A stretch of 42,673 nucleotides of DNA from Actinomycetota bacterium (GCA_016870155.1 VGCE01000011.1:1-42673); one strand, 5' to 3'. Shown: positions 8,263-17,222, numbered from the stretch's first letter. Made by a program: numbers and translations. The notes: generated by a model from the letters alone, not told the origin.

Positions 8263-9952
8263 CGAGCGTTCTCGCTGGGCGGCGAAGGCGCTGGCGGCCG
8301 CGGCCGCATCGGCGCTGCTCGCCATGCCCGCCATCGCGCCGGCCGGTGCCCCACGGCTGGCCAACGGGCCCGGCGGGGCGTCGCTGCTCGTGACGTTCCG
8401 CGATGTGCCCACGGCCGACGCCGCGCGCGCCGCGCTCGAGGGGTTGGGGCACGTGGAGCCCGCGGCGCCCGAGGCGGGGATCTGGGCGGTGCGCGCGCCG
8501 GCCGACCCGGATCTGCGCGAGGAGGCGCTCGCGCGGCCGGGGGTGGATACCGCAGCATGGTCGCTGTCGCGGCGCACGGACGAGCGCATCATCCAGGCGC
8601 AGGCGCCGGTGGCGTCGGCCCCCGTGGCGCTCACGCCCGTCGCGGCCGCGCCCACCGACGAGTACTTCGCGAATGGCCGCCAGTGGGCGCTCACCACCCC
8701 GGCCACCACGTGGGGACTCGACCTCACGGGCACGCCGCCGCGCCCGCGCATCGCGATCCTCGACAGCGGGGTCGACTCCACGCACCCGGAGTGGTCGGGC
8801 CCCGACTCCCCGCTGGTGCGCCCGTACAGCGCGCAGACCGGTCGGCAGTCGGCCGAGGACTGGGGCAAGACCGGGCACGGCACCCACGTGGCGGGAAGCG
8901 CGGCCGCACCGATCAACGGCATCGGCGTGGTGGGGGCGGCCCCGGGCATTCGTGGCGCTGCAGAGGTGATCCCCGTGCAGATCTCCGACCAGGACGGCTA
9001 TTCCACCGACGCGACCATGATCAAGGGGATCCGCTGGTCGGTGCAGAACGGCGCGAAGGTCATCAACATCTCGGCTGGCGGCGTGGGCGATTCCCCGGCG
9101 TTCCAGCGCGTCATCGACTGGGCGTTCGGCAAGGGTGCCCTGGTCATCGCCTCGGTCGGCAATGACGGCCAGGACTACGGTGCCCTCAACTACCCGGCCA
9201 GCTACTGGAACGTGCTCGGCGTGGCAGCGCAGTGCTCGGGCGTGGTCAACGCCGACTGCCCCACGCCGTTCGGCCTCGCCACCTTCAGCACCCGCAACCG
9301 GTCGGTGGACCTCGTGGCCCCCGGCGTGGACATCATCTCGTCGGTGCCGCCGCGCGTGAAGCAGGGCGAGGTATCGCCCGGATATGCCATCAAGGAGGGC
9401 ACCTCGATGGCCACGCCGTTCGTGGCGGGCGTGGCGGCCGAGGTGTTCGCCGCCCACCCCGGGGCCACCGCCTACCAGGTGCTCATGCAGCTCCTCAACA
9501 CGGCCACCGACATGGGATCGCCCGGGCGCGACACGGCCACCGGATCGGGGCTCATCAACCCGCGCGCGGCGGTGATGCTGCCGCTGCCCGCGAACGACCC
9601 ATATGAGCCCAACAGCGACATCAGCGAGGTGCGGCGCGCGACGCCTCTCACGCCGGTGGCCACCGCCGCAGCGTTCGCTGATGGCTGGAACGACACCGTC
9701 GACGTGTATCCCGTGGTGTTGCGCAAGGGGCAGTCGGTGCGCCTGTCGGCCGGGGCAAAGCGCGCGAAGCTCAAGCTCGCGCTGTGGCCGCCGGGCACGC
9801 GCACGATCACCGCGGGCACGCCGGCGGCCGCCAATCGCGGATCCAGCGCCACCCCGAGGCTCGGGTACGTCGCCACGCGCTCAGGCCGGTGGTACGTGTC
9901 GGTGAGGGCCACTGCCGGGCGCAGCCCGTACCGCCTCACGGTCGGGAGATAG
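8249..9952 (+). CDS. Secreted subtilisin-like serine protease with C-terminal PPC-like domain
   Basis: An exported S8-family protease of 567 residues. After a basic start, a hydrophobic stretch (WAAKALAAAAASALLAMPAIA, residues 10-30) acts as signal peptide. A propeptide-like region follows to about residue 140. The catalytic triad is Asp172 (ILDSGVDSTHP), His213 (GHGTHVAGS) and Ser386 (EGTSMATPFVAGV), with oxyanion Asn305 (SVGNDG). Residues 435-567 resemble the bacterial pre-peptidase C-terminal domain (DPYEPN start, GQSVRL, GRWYVSV, YRLTV end). No GTG or ATG is found before the signal peptide in this frame except ones inside nadE; TTG at 8249 is the best fit and overlaps the nadE stop by 14 bases. 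The protease may mature by autocleavage. Confidence 0.88.
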   Translation: MARGSERSRWAAKALAAAAASALLAMPAIAPAGAPRLANGPGGASLLVTFRDVPTADAARAALEGLGHVEPAAPEAGIWAVRAPADPDLREEALARPGVDTAAWSLSRRTDERIIQAQAPVASAPVALTPVAAAPTDEYFANGRQWALTTPATTWGLDLTGTPPRPRIAILDSGVDSTHPEWSGPDSPLVRPYSAQTGRQSAEDWGKTGHGTHVAGSAAAPINGIGVVGAAPGIRGAAEVIPVQISDQDGYSTDATMIKGIRWSVQNGAKVINISAGGVGDSPAFQRVIDWAFGKGALVIASVGNDGQDYGALNYPASYWNVLGVAAQCSGVVNADCPTPFGLATFSTRNRSVDLVAPGVDIISSVPPRVKQGEVSPGYAIKEGTSMATPFVAGVAAEVFAAHPGATAYQVLMQLLNTATDMGSPGRDTATGSGLINPRAAVMLPLPANDPYEPNSDISEVRRATPLTPVATAAAFADGWNDTVDVYPVVLRKGQSVRLSAGAKRAKLKLALWPPGTRTITAGTPAAANRGSSATPRLGYVATRSGRWYVSVRATAGRSPYRLTVGR

Positions 9953-9954
9953 CG

Positions 9955-10644
9955 GTGCCCGCGCCCGTCATGGCGATTACCGGGGCGTCCAGCGGCATCG
10001 GCGCGGCGGTGGCCCGCGCTGCGGTGGCCGATGGCTGGCGGGTGGTCATCGCGGCGCGCCGGCGTGAGTTGCTCGATGCCCTCTCGGCTGAGCTCGGCGG
10101 CGCATCGGTGGCCCTGCCAGTCACCTGCGACGTGACCGAGTGGGATCAGGTGCAGGCGATGGCCGATGCCGCGACGGAGGAGTTCGGGCGAATCGATGCC
10201 GTTCTGGCCAACGCCGGGTTCGGCGCCAAGCGCGGGTTCCACGCCGAGAGCCCGGAGTTCTGGCGGCAGATGATCCTCACCAACGTCTACGGCGCGGCAA
10301 TCACGCTGCGCGCGTGCATCCCGGCCCTGCGCGAGTCGCGCGGGCACGCGCTGCTCATGGGCTCGATATCCGGTCGCCAGGTGGGCAGCGGATCCCTGTA
10401 CTCGTCGAGCAAGTGGGCGGTCACCGCGATGGCCGAGGCCGCCCGCAAGGACCTGCACGGCACGGGCGTGCGCGTCACCCTCATCGCGCCGGGCATCGTG
10501 GAGACGGCCTTCTATGACGATCCGCCCGGCGGCGAGCCGCTGGTGCCGGATGATGTCGCGCGCGCCGTGATGTTCGCGGTGTCGCAGCCTCCGCACGTGA
10601 GCATCAACGAGGTGTACATGCGGCCCACCGAGCAGGAGTTCTAG
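9955..10644 (+). CDS. Short-chain dehydrogenase/reductase
   Basis: A 229-residue classical SDR, likely NADP-dependent given the two Arg residues after the second strand (AARRREL). Seen motifs: cofactor loop GASSGIG (10-16), NAG (86-88), catalytic Ser139 in MGSISG, and the Tyr149/Lys153 pair in YSSSKWAV. The end (INEVYMRPTEQEF) is typical of the NADP-dependent YdfG-like group, known to oxidise small hydroxy acids such as serine or 3-hydroxy acids, but the substrate cannot be assigned. GTG at 9955 lies two bases after the protease stop; a Met at residue 6 is an alternative start. Its TAG stop doubles as the first bases of a -10-like element for the next gene. Confidence 0.9.
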   Translation: MPAPVMAITGASSGIGAAVARAAVADGWRVVIAARRRELLDALSAELGGASVALPVTCDVTEWDQVQAMADAATEEFGRIDAVLANAGFGAKRGFHAESPEFWRQMILTNVYGAAITLRACIPALRESRGHALLMGSISGRQVGSGSLYSSSKWAVTAMAEAARKDLHGTGVRVTLIAPGIVETAFYDDPPGGEPLVPDDVARAVMFAVSQPPHVSINEVYMRPTEQEF

Positions 10645-10653
10645 GCTCCGCCC

Positions 10654-11679
10654 GTGGACGATCATGCCCTCCGCCTGCGGCTCGACGTGGATGTCCGGGG
10701 CACCGACGAGGTGGGCCTCGGGGCCATGCGGTCCGGGCGGCCCGGCCCGCCGGTGCGCGACGGAGAGGCGGCCGTGGTGCTGGCCACCGAGCTCGCGCGC
10801 GCGGCGCTATCGGCGCTGCCGTCGCCGCGCCGGGCGTCAGTGGCACGCGACCTCGTGGCGATCGAGGCCTCGGAAGCGGCTGCCGACCTGGCCGCCCGCA
10901 GGGTGCCGGGGGCCGACGTGCGCGATCTCCGACCCGAGGAGCAGGTGGGCGCGCGCGGGTGGTGCGCGCGTGCCCTCTTAGGGGATGGCCAGGCGCCTGC
11001 GGCCGCGCAGCTGTCGGTGGATGCCATCCGGCTGCCGGACGGCGAGTGGACCGCCGACTGGGCCGCGCGGGTGCCGTGGATGACCCCCGCGCTGGTGCGA
11101 CGCATCACGGGCGACACCCCCGACGCCCTTGCCCGCATGGTCATCGCCCTGCGGGCGCTGGGCGAGGAGATCGTCGCCAGCCCCGCGTCGGCGGATGACC
11201 CTGCGGCGGCGGCGCGCGCGTCGGCTGCCGCGCTCGCGGTGCCGCGGCCCGTGCCCGGTGCCCAGGCGTTCGCCCAGGCCATCGCGCCAGCACCCGAGGC
11301 GGTCACCGCACCCGTGCGCCCGGTCCCGACGTCCGCGGCACCGGTTCCCGCCCGCCCCGCTGCCCCGGCGCCCGACCGCCGTCTCGTCGTGGCCCTCGCC
11401 ACGTCCATCGGCATCGCCGTGCTGGCGCTTGTGCTGGTATTCGCCATGATCGGATCCCCGGGATCCTTCGGCCTGGCGTCCACCTCGGACGTCAGCGAGC
11501 GGCTGTCGGTGGTGGAGGCGGGTGTCACGCAGCTGCGAGGGGACATCGGTACCCTCGCCCAGCAGCTGGGGGCCACCGGCAGGGCCCCGGCTGATCAGGT
11601 GGCGGCGCTGCGCGACGAGGTTGCCAGGCTTCGCCAGGAGCTGGAGCAGCTGTGCTCGGTGCTGCCGGTGGTCTGCTAG
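10654..11679 (+). CDS. Single-pass membrane protein with C-terminal coiled coil, unknown function
   Basis: A 341-residue protein without a recognised family. Residues 1-185 form an Ala/Arg/Asp-rich helical domain, 190-245 is a Pro/Ala linker, 248-268 is one transmembrane helix (VALATSIGIAVLALVLVFAM), and the remainder contains a short coiled coil (VSERLSVVEAGVTQLRGDI and LRDEVARLRQELEQL). The end has two Cys residues (LCSVLPVVC). The topology suggests a large cytosolic N-terminal part and an outside coiled coil, or the reverse. GTG at 10654 is preceded at 10642-10647 by TAGGCT, six bases away, which fits a leaderless start. Coding character is supported by neat placement between flanking genes. 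Confidence 0.72.
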   Translation: MDDHALRLRLDVDVRGTDEVGLGAMRSGRPGPPVRDGEAAVVLATELARAALSALPSPRRASVARDLVAIEASEAAADLAARRVPGADVRDLRPEEQVGARGWCARALLGDGQAPAAAQLSVDAIRLPDGEWTADWAARVPWMTPALVRRITGDTPDALARMVIALRALGEEIVASPASADDPAAAARASAAALAVPRPVPGAQAFAQAIAPAPEAVTAPVRPVPTSAAPVPARPAAPAPDRRLVVALATSIGIAVLALVLVFAMIGSPGSFGLASTSDVSERLSVVEAGVTQLRGDIGTLAQQLGATGRAPADQVAALRDEVARLRQELEQLCSVLPVVC

Positions 11680-11689
11680 TCCTCAGGGC

Positions 11690-12847
11690 ATGGGGATGAT
11701 CGCCTTCGTAGACCGCCAGGGCCTCGCGGGCTACGACCTGGGCAGCGACCACCCGCTGGCCCCGGCCAACCGCGAACTGGCCATCGACCTCATCCGGGCC
11801 TACGGCATGCTCGACCGCCCGGATGTGCTGGTGCTGGAGCCGGAGCAGGGTGACGAGGACCTCATCCGGCGCGTGCACACCGAGGCCTACATGGCGGCGG
11901 TGCGGCGCTACAGCCGCACGCCGCAGCTGGCCGCGGCCTTCGAGGCCGGCACATGGGGGCTGGCTCACGGCGGCGACACCCCGGCGTTCGCCGGAATGCA
12001 CGAGGCCGCGGTGGCCGTGTGCGGCGCATCGGTAACCGCCGCGCGCGCCGTGTGGGATGGCCGCGCCGACCGGGTGTTCTCGGCGGCCGGTGGCCTGCAC
12101 CACGCCTTCGCCAACAAGGCCAACGGCTTCTGCATCTACAACGACCCGGCCGTGGCCATCCGCTGGCTGCTCGACAACGGCGCGGAACGCGTGGCGTACG
12201 TGGACGTGGACGTCCATCACGGCGACGGCACGCAGTTCATCTTCTACGACGACCCGCGCGTGCTCACGTGCTCGGTGCACGAGAGCGGCCGCTACCTCTT
12301 CCCGGGCACGGGGGCCGTGTCGGAGCGCGGCATCGGCGCGGGCGACGGCTGCGCGGTGAACATCCCGTTGCCGGCATTCTCGGGCGACGGCCCATACATG
12401 CGGGCGATCGAGGAGGTCATCGCGCCGGCGGTTGCGGCGTTCCGGCCCGACATCATCATCACGCAGGATGGCGTGGACCCCCACCACCAGGACCCGCTCG
12501 CCCATCTGCAGGTACGCATGGCCACCTTCCCGCGCCTGTGGTGCGTGCTGCACGAGATGGCCGACCGGGCGGCGGATGGCCGGTGGATCGCCCTCGGGGG
12601 CGGTGGGTACAACGTGGACGTCCTGCCCCGGGCCTGGGCGCTGCTGTTCGCCGAGATGACCGGCACCGTGCTCGATGATGAGGTGCCCGGCGATTGGCTG
12701 GCCCTGGCGGCCGAGCGCAGCGCGCGCGATGATCTCACCGGTTGGCTCATGGGCGACCCCGACCCCGAGGTGGGCGCGGCGGAGCGGGCGGCAGCGGATG
12801 CCGAGGGCAACGCTGCCGTGGACGAGGCCATCGAGGTGCTGCTCTGA
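11690..12847 (+). CDS. Histone deacetylase/AcuC-family deacetylase
   Basis: A zinc-dependent amidohydrolase of 385 residues. The core contains the paired histidines in AAGGLHHA (137-138), zinc ligands Asp174 and His176 in VDVDVHHGDGTQ, the third ligand Asp263 in QDGVDPHHQDPL, and the GGGGYN tyrosine near 304. In bacteria the family includes AcuC, which deacetylates and activates acetyl-CoA synthetase, and polyamine/acetoin-related deacetylases; no acs gene is nearby, so the substrate stays open. ATG 11690 begins 10 bases after the previous stop. The protein is longer than minimal HDAC-like enzymes because of an acidic, Ala-rich C-terminal tail from about 325. Confidence 0.9.
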   Translation: MGMIAFVDRQGLAGYDLGSDHPLAPANRELAIDLIRAYGMLDRPDVLVLEPEQGDEDLIRRVHTEAYMAAVRRYSRTPQLAAAFEAGTWGLAHGGDTPAFAGMHEAAVAVCGASVTAARAVWDGRADRVFSAAGGLHHAFANKANGFCIYNDPAVAIRWLLDNGAERVAYVDVDVHHGDGTQFIFYDDPRVLTCSVHESGRYLFPGTGAVSERGIGAGDGCAVNIPLPAFSGDGPYMRAIEEVIAPAVAAFRPDIIITQDGVDPHHQDPLAHLQVRMATFPRLWCVLHEMADRAADGRWIALGGGGYNVDVLPRAWALLFAEMTGTVLDDEVPGDWLALAAERSARDDLTGWLMGDPDPEVGAAERAAADAEGNAAVDEAIEVLL

Positions 12848-12979
12848 GCGCTGGTACCCCCTGGCGTGATGCTGGGGAAGCCAGGCGGTGGCCGCGCTGG
12901 TGCGGAACGTGAAACGCCGTGGGGCCGACCCGATGACGCGGTCTCCCGCGGAGGAGCTCTCCGCCCAGCCGGTGGCGCC
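12848..12979 (+). promoter_or_regulatory. GC-rich leader with cobalamin-riboswitch-like blocks (tentative)
   Basis: The 132 bases before the LOG gene are rich in purine-containing conserved-looking blocks. At 12879-12893 AGCCAGGCGGTGGCC resembles the B12 box of cobalamin riboswitches; at 12904-12938 a block starting GGAACGTGAAACGCCG and ending CCGACCCGATGACG resembles the riboswitch core (GGTGAAAxTCC...GGxCCCGCxACTG). The canonical order is core first, B12 box last, so the order here is reversed. The frame of the next gene is open through this stretch, but it gives a low-complexity Gly/Arg/Pro sequence unlike that family. It may be a structured RNA or mere coincidence. Confidence 0.22.
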
Positions 12980-13567
12980 ATGAGCGGTCGCGTGGTGGCG
13001 GTGTTCGGCAGTTCGCGAATTGGCCCCGACGACCCCGGATACGCGGTGGCGCACCAGCTCGGCCGCCTGCTCGGGGAGCGGGGCTGGACCGTGGCCACCG
13101 GCGGGCACGACGGCGCCATGGCCGCGGTGTCGCGCGGCGCGCGCGAGGCCGGGGCGCACGTGGTCGGGGTGACCATGCCCGGGCCGCAGGGGCGCTCGCC
13201 CAACGCCTGGGTGGCGGAGGAGAGACCCGCGGACGACCTGTTCGCGCGGCTTCGCATGCTGCTCGACGCCGACGCGTGGATCGCCGTGGCCGGGGGCGTC
13301 GGAACGCTCGCCGAGGTCGCCGTGGCGTGGAACCTCATGCAGAACGCCCACGTGGCCCTGCGGCCACTGATCGTGGTGGGCGACGGCTGGCGCGAGGTCC
13401 TGCGGGCGCTGGGCGACTCGCTCGTGGTTGATGCATCCGACCTCGCGATGGTCACCGCAGTGCCGGATGCCGACGCGGCGCTGGCCGCGCTCGGACCGCG
13501 GCGCGGCGCCGAGATCACAGGGGGGTGGCCGCCCCCACCGCGACGGCGGCGCGACGCAGGCCCATGA
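12980..13567 (+). CDS. LOG-family / TIGR00725-like Rossmann nucleotide-binding protein
   Basis: A 195-residue protein of the SLOG fold. Landmarks: VAVFGSSRIGPDDPGY at the N-terminus, the GGHDGAMAAVSRGAREAG motif where LOG enzymes have GGG.GLMGA, and AGGVGTLAEV (family PGGxGTxxE). The second motif keeps the Gly-rich loop and the Glu. LOG proteins cleave cytokinin riboside monophosphates, and relatives bind nucleotides or act as carriers; the changed residues here (GGHDG, AGG rather than PGG) fit the poorly characterised TIGR00725 group better than true LOG. ATG 12980 is chosen because the family similarity starts three residues later. The last 53 bases run antisense to the pgi 3' end and encode a Pro/Arg-rich tail. 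Confidence 0.85.
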   Translation: MSGRVVAVFGSSRIGPDDPGYAVAHQLGRLLGERGWTVATGGHDGAMAAVSRGAREAGAHVVGVTMPGPQGRSPNAWVAEERPADDLFARLRMLLDADAWIAVAGGVGTLAEVAVAWNLMQNAHVALRPLIVVGDGWREVLRALGDSLVVDASDLAMVTAVPDADAALAALGPRRGAEITGGWPPPPRRRRDAGP

Positions 13568-15101
13568 GGGGGTCGTCGCCCAGGTCGATGCGCACCAGCC
13601 GGCGCCCGGCGGTCTCGAGGGCCTGGGCATCGCCGATCGCCTGGGCCCGCAGGAGCTCCCCGAAGGTGTGGTCCTGGCCCGGGATGGGCAGGTCGGGCGA
13701 TCCCGGCCCGAGGAACTGCACGAACACGCCCGAACCCGGACCGCCCTTGTGCAACTGGCCGGTGGAGTGCAGGAACCTCGGGCCCCAGCCGCCCGTGGTG
13801 GCTGCCCGCGTGCGCTCGCGGATCGCCGCGCGCATCGCGCCCATGAGGCGGTCGCCGTCGGGCGTGGGCGTGGTGAAGGCCAGCATCGCCAGGTAGTCGC
13901 CGCGCTCGAGCATGTCCACGGCGCGAACGATGTCCTCGGGCGCCCCGCGATCGTCGCGGGGCACGCCGGCACCGGCCAGCGCGCGGTTGGCGGCCTCCTT
14001 GGCGGCCTGCACGTCGGGCTGATCGAAGGGGTTTATGTCCAGCGCGGCGCCCGCGGTGGCCACGGCCATCTCGAGCCCCATGTACAGGCCCGCCACGTCG
14101 AGTGGCTCGCGGATGTCCATGGCGAAAACGGGAATCCCCGTGGCGCCGATGGCCGCGACGTCGGCGTCGTGCTCGCCCGTGAGCCGCAGGTGCATGAGCA
14201 CGCGGTCCGATGCATACTCCGATGCGTCGCCCGGCGGCTCATCGGCCACCGGGACGATGCCCTCGCCCTGCTTGCCCAGGCTCTCGGCCACGAGCTGCTC
14301 GGCCCACAGCCCGAACGACCCGATGCCGGGGTCGGCGATGATCGTGAGCTTGTCGCGCCCGGCGCGCGCCAGGGCCGCCAGCGCCACGCCCATGCGCACC
14401 GGCTGGGGGTCCATGCGCGCCTCGGCGGCGCGGGCGAGCAGCGCCTGCAGCGGCACGCCCGCGAACGCCATGGGGATGAGCCCGAACAGCGTCAGCGCCG
14501 AGAACCGCCCACCCACGTCGGGCGGGTTCTTTGCCACCATGCGCCAGCCCTGGTCGGTGGCCATCGCGGCGAGGGGGGTGCCCGGGTCGGTGATCGCGAT
14601 GAGGTGGTCCGTGGCCGCCGCGCCCAGGGCGTCGGCGAGGAACTGCTCCACGTGCGCGAGGAACGCCAGCGGTTCGGCCGTGGTGCCGCTCTTCGACGAG
14701 GTGATCGCCACGCAGCGGGCGGGGTCGATGCCATCTGTGATGCGCGTCACCGCTACCGGGTCGGTGGAGTCGAGGATGCGCAGCTCGATGCCGGCCCCGT
14801 GGCCGAACGTGCGACGCGTGACCTCGGGCGAGAGGCTCGACCCGCCCATGCCGAGCACGAGCACGTGGTCGATGCCGTCGGCCAGGGCGCGATCCACCAT
14901 CGCGTCGATGGCCGGCACTTCGGCCTGCATGTCCACCGGCGCGCGCATCCAGCCGGTCCACGCGCGCGCGGCGTCGGCGTGCGCTCCCCAGGCCGCCGGG
15001 TCGCCGGCCAGCACCCGATCCACCAGGCCCCGGGCCTCGGCGTCCGCGACGGCGTCCCCCACGAGGCCGGCCGCGGCACCGGGGCGCAGGATCACCCGCA
15101 T
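13515..15101 (-). CDS. pgi: Glucose-6-phosphate isomerase
   Basis: Interconverts glucose 6-phosphate and fructose 6-phosphate. The 528-residue protein carries SIS-type sugar-phosphate motifs GMGGSSLSPEV and TSSKSGTTAEP, the FSALTLFG stretch, and a late GPRFLHSTGQLHKGGP block. That block is characteristic of the isomerase half of bacterial transaldolase-isomerase fusions and their free-standing relatives, a distant branch compared with the E. coli enzyme. There is no transaldolase domain here. ATG 15101 overlaps the transketolase stop by one base (TGATG), so the pair is translationally coupled, linking the pentose phosphate pathway to glycolysis. The 3' end runs antisense to the LOG gene. Confidence 0.93.
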   Translation of the reverse strand: MRVILRPGAAAGLVGDAVADAEARGLVDRVLAGDPAAWGAHADAARAWTGWMRAPVDMQAEVPAIDAMVDRALADGIDHVLVLGMGGSSLSPEVTRRTFGHGAGIELRILDSTDPVAVTRITDGIDPARCVAITSSKSGTTAEPLAFLAHVEQFLADALGAAATDHLIAITDPGTPLAAMATDQGWRMVAKNPPDVGGRFSALTLFGLIPMAFAGVPLQALLARAAEARMDPQPVRMGVALAALARAGRDKLTIIADPGIGSFGLWAEQLVAESLGKQGEGIVPVADEPPGDASEYASDRVLMHLRLTGEHDADVAAIGATGIPVFAMDIREPLDVAGLYMGLEMAVATAGAALDINPFDQPDVQAAKEAANRALAGAGVPRDDRGAPEDIVRAVDMLERGDYLAMLAFTTPTPDGDRLMGAMRAAIRERTRAATTGGWGPRFLHSTGQLHKGGPGSGVFVQFLGPGSPDLPIPGQDHTFGELLRAQAIGDAQALETAGRRLVRIDLGDDPLMGLRRAAVAVGAATPL

Positions 15102-17092
15102 CAGCCGGGTGCCGCCGCCAGCGACTCGCGCGTGGCCGCGGCCACCGCCTCGGGGGTCATGCCGAGGCGCTCCATCACGGTTCCGCCGGGCGCCGACTCG
15201 CCGAAGCGGTCGATTCCGACGGCGCGGCCCCAGGTGCCGGTCCACCGCGGCCACCCGAAGGTGGACGCGGCCTCCACCGACACGCGCGCGGCGACGGCCG
15301 GCGGAAGCACCTCATCGCGGTAGTCACCGGGCTGCGCCGCGAAGAGCTCCCATGAGGGCATGCTGACCACGCGCGCCGACACGCCCTCGCCCGCGAGCAG
15401 GTCGCGCGCGGCCAGTGCCAACGACACCTCCGACCCCGTTGCGATGAGGATGCAGTCGTCGCCGGGGGCCACCACGTAGGCGCCGCGGTCCACCGGCGGC
15501 TTCTCCATGGGTAGCACGGGAACGCCCTGGCGCGTCAGCACGAGGGCGGTGGGGCCGTCCGTGCGCCCCACGGCGATGCGCCAGGCCTGGGCCGTCTCGC
15601 GCGCGTCGGCCGGGCGCAGGGTGACGAGCCCGGGGATCGACCGCAGGGCGGCCAGCTGCTCGATGGGCTGGTGGGTGGGTCCGTCCTCGCCCACGGCCAC
15701 CGAGTCGTGGGTGAACACCAGGATCGACGGCAGGCGCTGCAGGGCCGCCATGCGGATGGCGTTCTTCATGTAGTCGGAGAACGTCATGAAGGTGGATCCA
15801 TATGCGCGGAAGCCCCCGTGGGCCACCATGCCGTTGACGGCCGCGGCCATGCCGAACTCGCGCACCCCGAACCGGATATTGCGGCCGCCGAACGCACCCG
15901 GGCCGACGTCGGGGGAGTCCTTGATAACCGTGCCGGTGGAGCTCGCGAGGTCGGCCGCGCCACCCACGATCTCCGGGACGCGTGCGGCGATCGCGTTCAG
16001 CGCCGCAGTGGACGCCACGCGCGTGGCGGGCGACTCCCCCTCGTTGAAGGCGGGCAGGTCGGCGTCCCAGCCCGCAGGAAGATCGCCGGAGAGGCGCCTG
16101 CGCAGCTCCGCGGCCTCGGCCGGGTACGCCGTGGCGTAGGCGTCCATGCGGGCGTCCCAGGCGGCCACCAACCCGGCGCCCCGCTCGCGCAGGGCAGGGG
16201 CCCATGCCGCCACCTCGTTGGGCACGAGGAACTCGGCGTCCTCAGGCCAGCCGTATGCCTGCTTGGCGAGCCGTGCCTCGTCGGGCCCCAGCGGTGCACC
16301 ATGCGCTTTGCTGGTGTCCTGCACGTTCGGCGCGCCGTAGCCGATGTGCGATCGGTAGCGCACCAAGGTGGGCCGGCCGTCGCCCGCCTCGGCGTCGTCG
16401 AGCACACGGTCGGTCTCGGCGGTGTCGTTGGCGTCCGTGATCTCGAGCACGCGCCACCCGTATGCGTCGAAGCGCAGCGCCACGTCGTCACCCGTGGACA
16501 TGCCGGTGGGACCATCGAGGCTGATGGCGTTGTCGTCGAAGATCACCACGAGCTTGCCGAGCCCGAGGAAGCCCGCGAGCGAGCATGACTCGTGCGAGAT
16601 GCCCTCCATGAGGTCGCCGTCCGATGCGATCACCCAGGTGCGGTGGTCGACCACCGCGTGCCCGGGGCGGTTGAACTCAGCGGCCAGCATGGCCTCGGCC
16701 AGCGCCAGGCCCACGGCGTTTCCGAGCCCCTGGCCCAGCGGTCCGGTGGTCACCTCCACGCCCGGCACGTGGCCGCGCTCGGGGTGGCCGGGGGTGAGGC
16801 TCCCCCACTGGCGGAAGGCCCGGAGGTCGTCCAGCGACAGCGCATAGCCCGTGAGGTGCAGCAGGGCGTACTGCAGGGCCGACGCGTGGCCCGCCGACAG
16901 CACGAAGCGGTCGCGGTCGGGCCATGAGGGGTCACCCGGGGCGTGGCGGAGCACGCGCGAGTAGAGCGCCCAGCCCACCGGCGCCAGCCCCATCGGGGCG
17001 CCGGGGTGCCCGGAGTTCGCCTTCTGCACCGCGTCGATGGCGAGCGTGCGGACGGTGGCGATGCAGAGGTCGGGCGATGCCGGTTGGGTCAC
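15101..17092 (-). CDS. tkt: Transketolase
   Basis: Thiamine-diphosphate enzyme that moves two-carbon units between sugar phosphates in the pentose phosphate pathway. The 663-residue length is standard. Visible landmarks: ANSGHPGAPMGLAP (His near 28), the thiamine site from SDGDLMEGISHE to IFDDNAISLDG (GDG-to-NN type motif), the pyrimidine-domain segments REFGMAAAVNGM and YGSTFMTFSDYMK, THDSVAVGEDGPTHQP, and a C-terminal domain with LIATGSEVSLA. GTG 17092 has a GGAG about 6 bases upstream. It heads a two-gene operon with pgi. Divergent lipoprotein genes start 130 bases away. Confidence 0.97.
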   Translation of the reverse strand: MTQPASPDLCIATVRTLAIDAVQKANSGHPGAPMGLAPVGWALYSRVLRHAPGDPSWPDRDRFVLSAGHASALQYALLHLTGYALSLDDLRAFRQWGSLTPGHPERGHVPGVEVTTGPLGQGLGNAVGLALAEAMLAAEFNRPGHAVVDHRTWVIASDGDLMEGISHESCSLAGFLGLGKLVVIFDDNAISLDGPTGMSTGDDVALRFDAYGWRVLEITDANDTAETDRVLDDAEAGDGRPTLVRYRSHIGYGAPNVQDTSKAHGAPLGPDEARLAKQAYGWPEDAEFLVPNEVAAWAPALRERGAGLVAAWDARMDAYATAYPAEAAELRRRLSGDLPAGWDADLPAFNEGESPATRVASTAALNAIAARVPEIVGGAADLASSTGTVIKDSPDVGPGAFGGRNIRFGVREFGMAAAVNGMVAHGGFRAYGSTFMTFSDYMKNAIRMAALQRLPSILVFTHDSVAVGEDGPTHQPIEQLAALRSIPGLVTLRPADARETAQAWRIAVGRTDGPTALVLTRQGVPVLPMEKPPVDRGAYVVAPGDDCILIATGSEVSLALAARDLLAGEGVSARVVSMPSWELFAAQPGDYRDEVLPPAVAARVSVEAASTFGWPRWTGTWGRAVGIDRFGESAPGGTVMERLGMTPEAVAAATRESLAAAPG

Positions 17093-17222
17093 GTGGTTCT
17101 CCGAGTCGGTGGCGCGGGCAGTCTACGGACGGCGGCCCCGCCGGTGGCGGCGGGGTGCGGCTGCCGGTCGCGGCTCGCCCGGGCGCGCGAGCGTCGCCAC
17201 GGCTCCCCGTAGTGTTCGGGGC

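Noticed and set aside
11525-13972. Minus-strand frame of 815 codons across the AcuC, LOG and pgi region
   Set aside because: Spans several real genes, has no family features, and is rich in Arg/His/Gly, typical of a shadow frame; only the small part within pgi coincides with a real gene in another frame.
13428-15323. Plus-strand frame of 631 codons opposite pgi and tkt
   Set aside because: Composition (Arg/His/Gly/Ala) and location opposite strongly conserved pgi mark it as a shadow.
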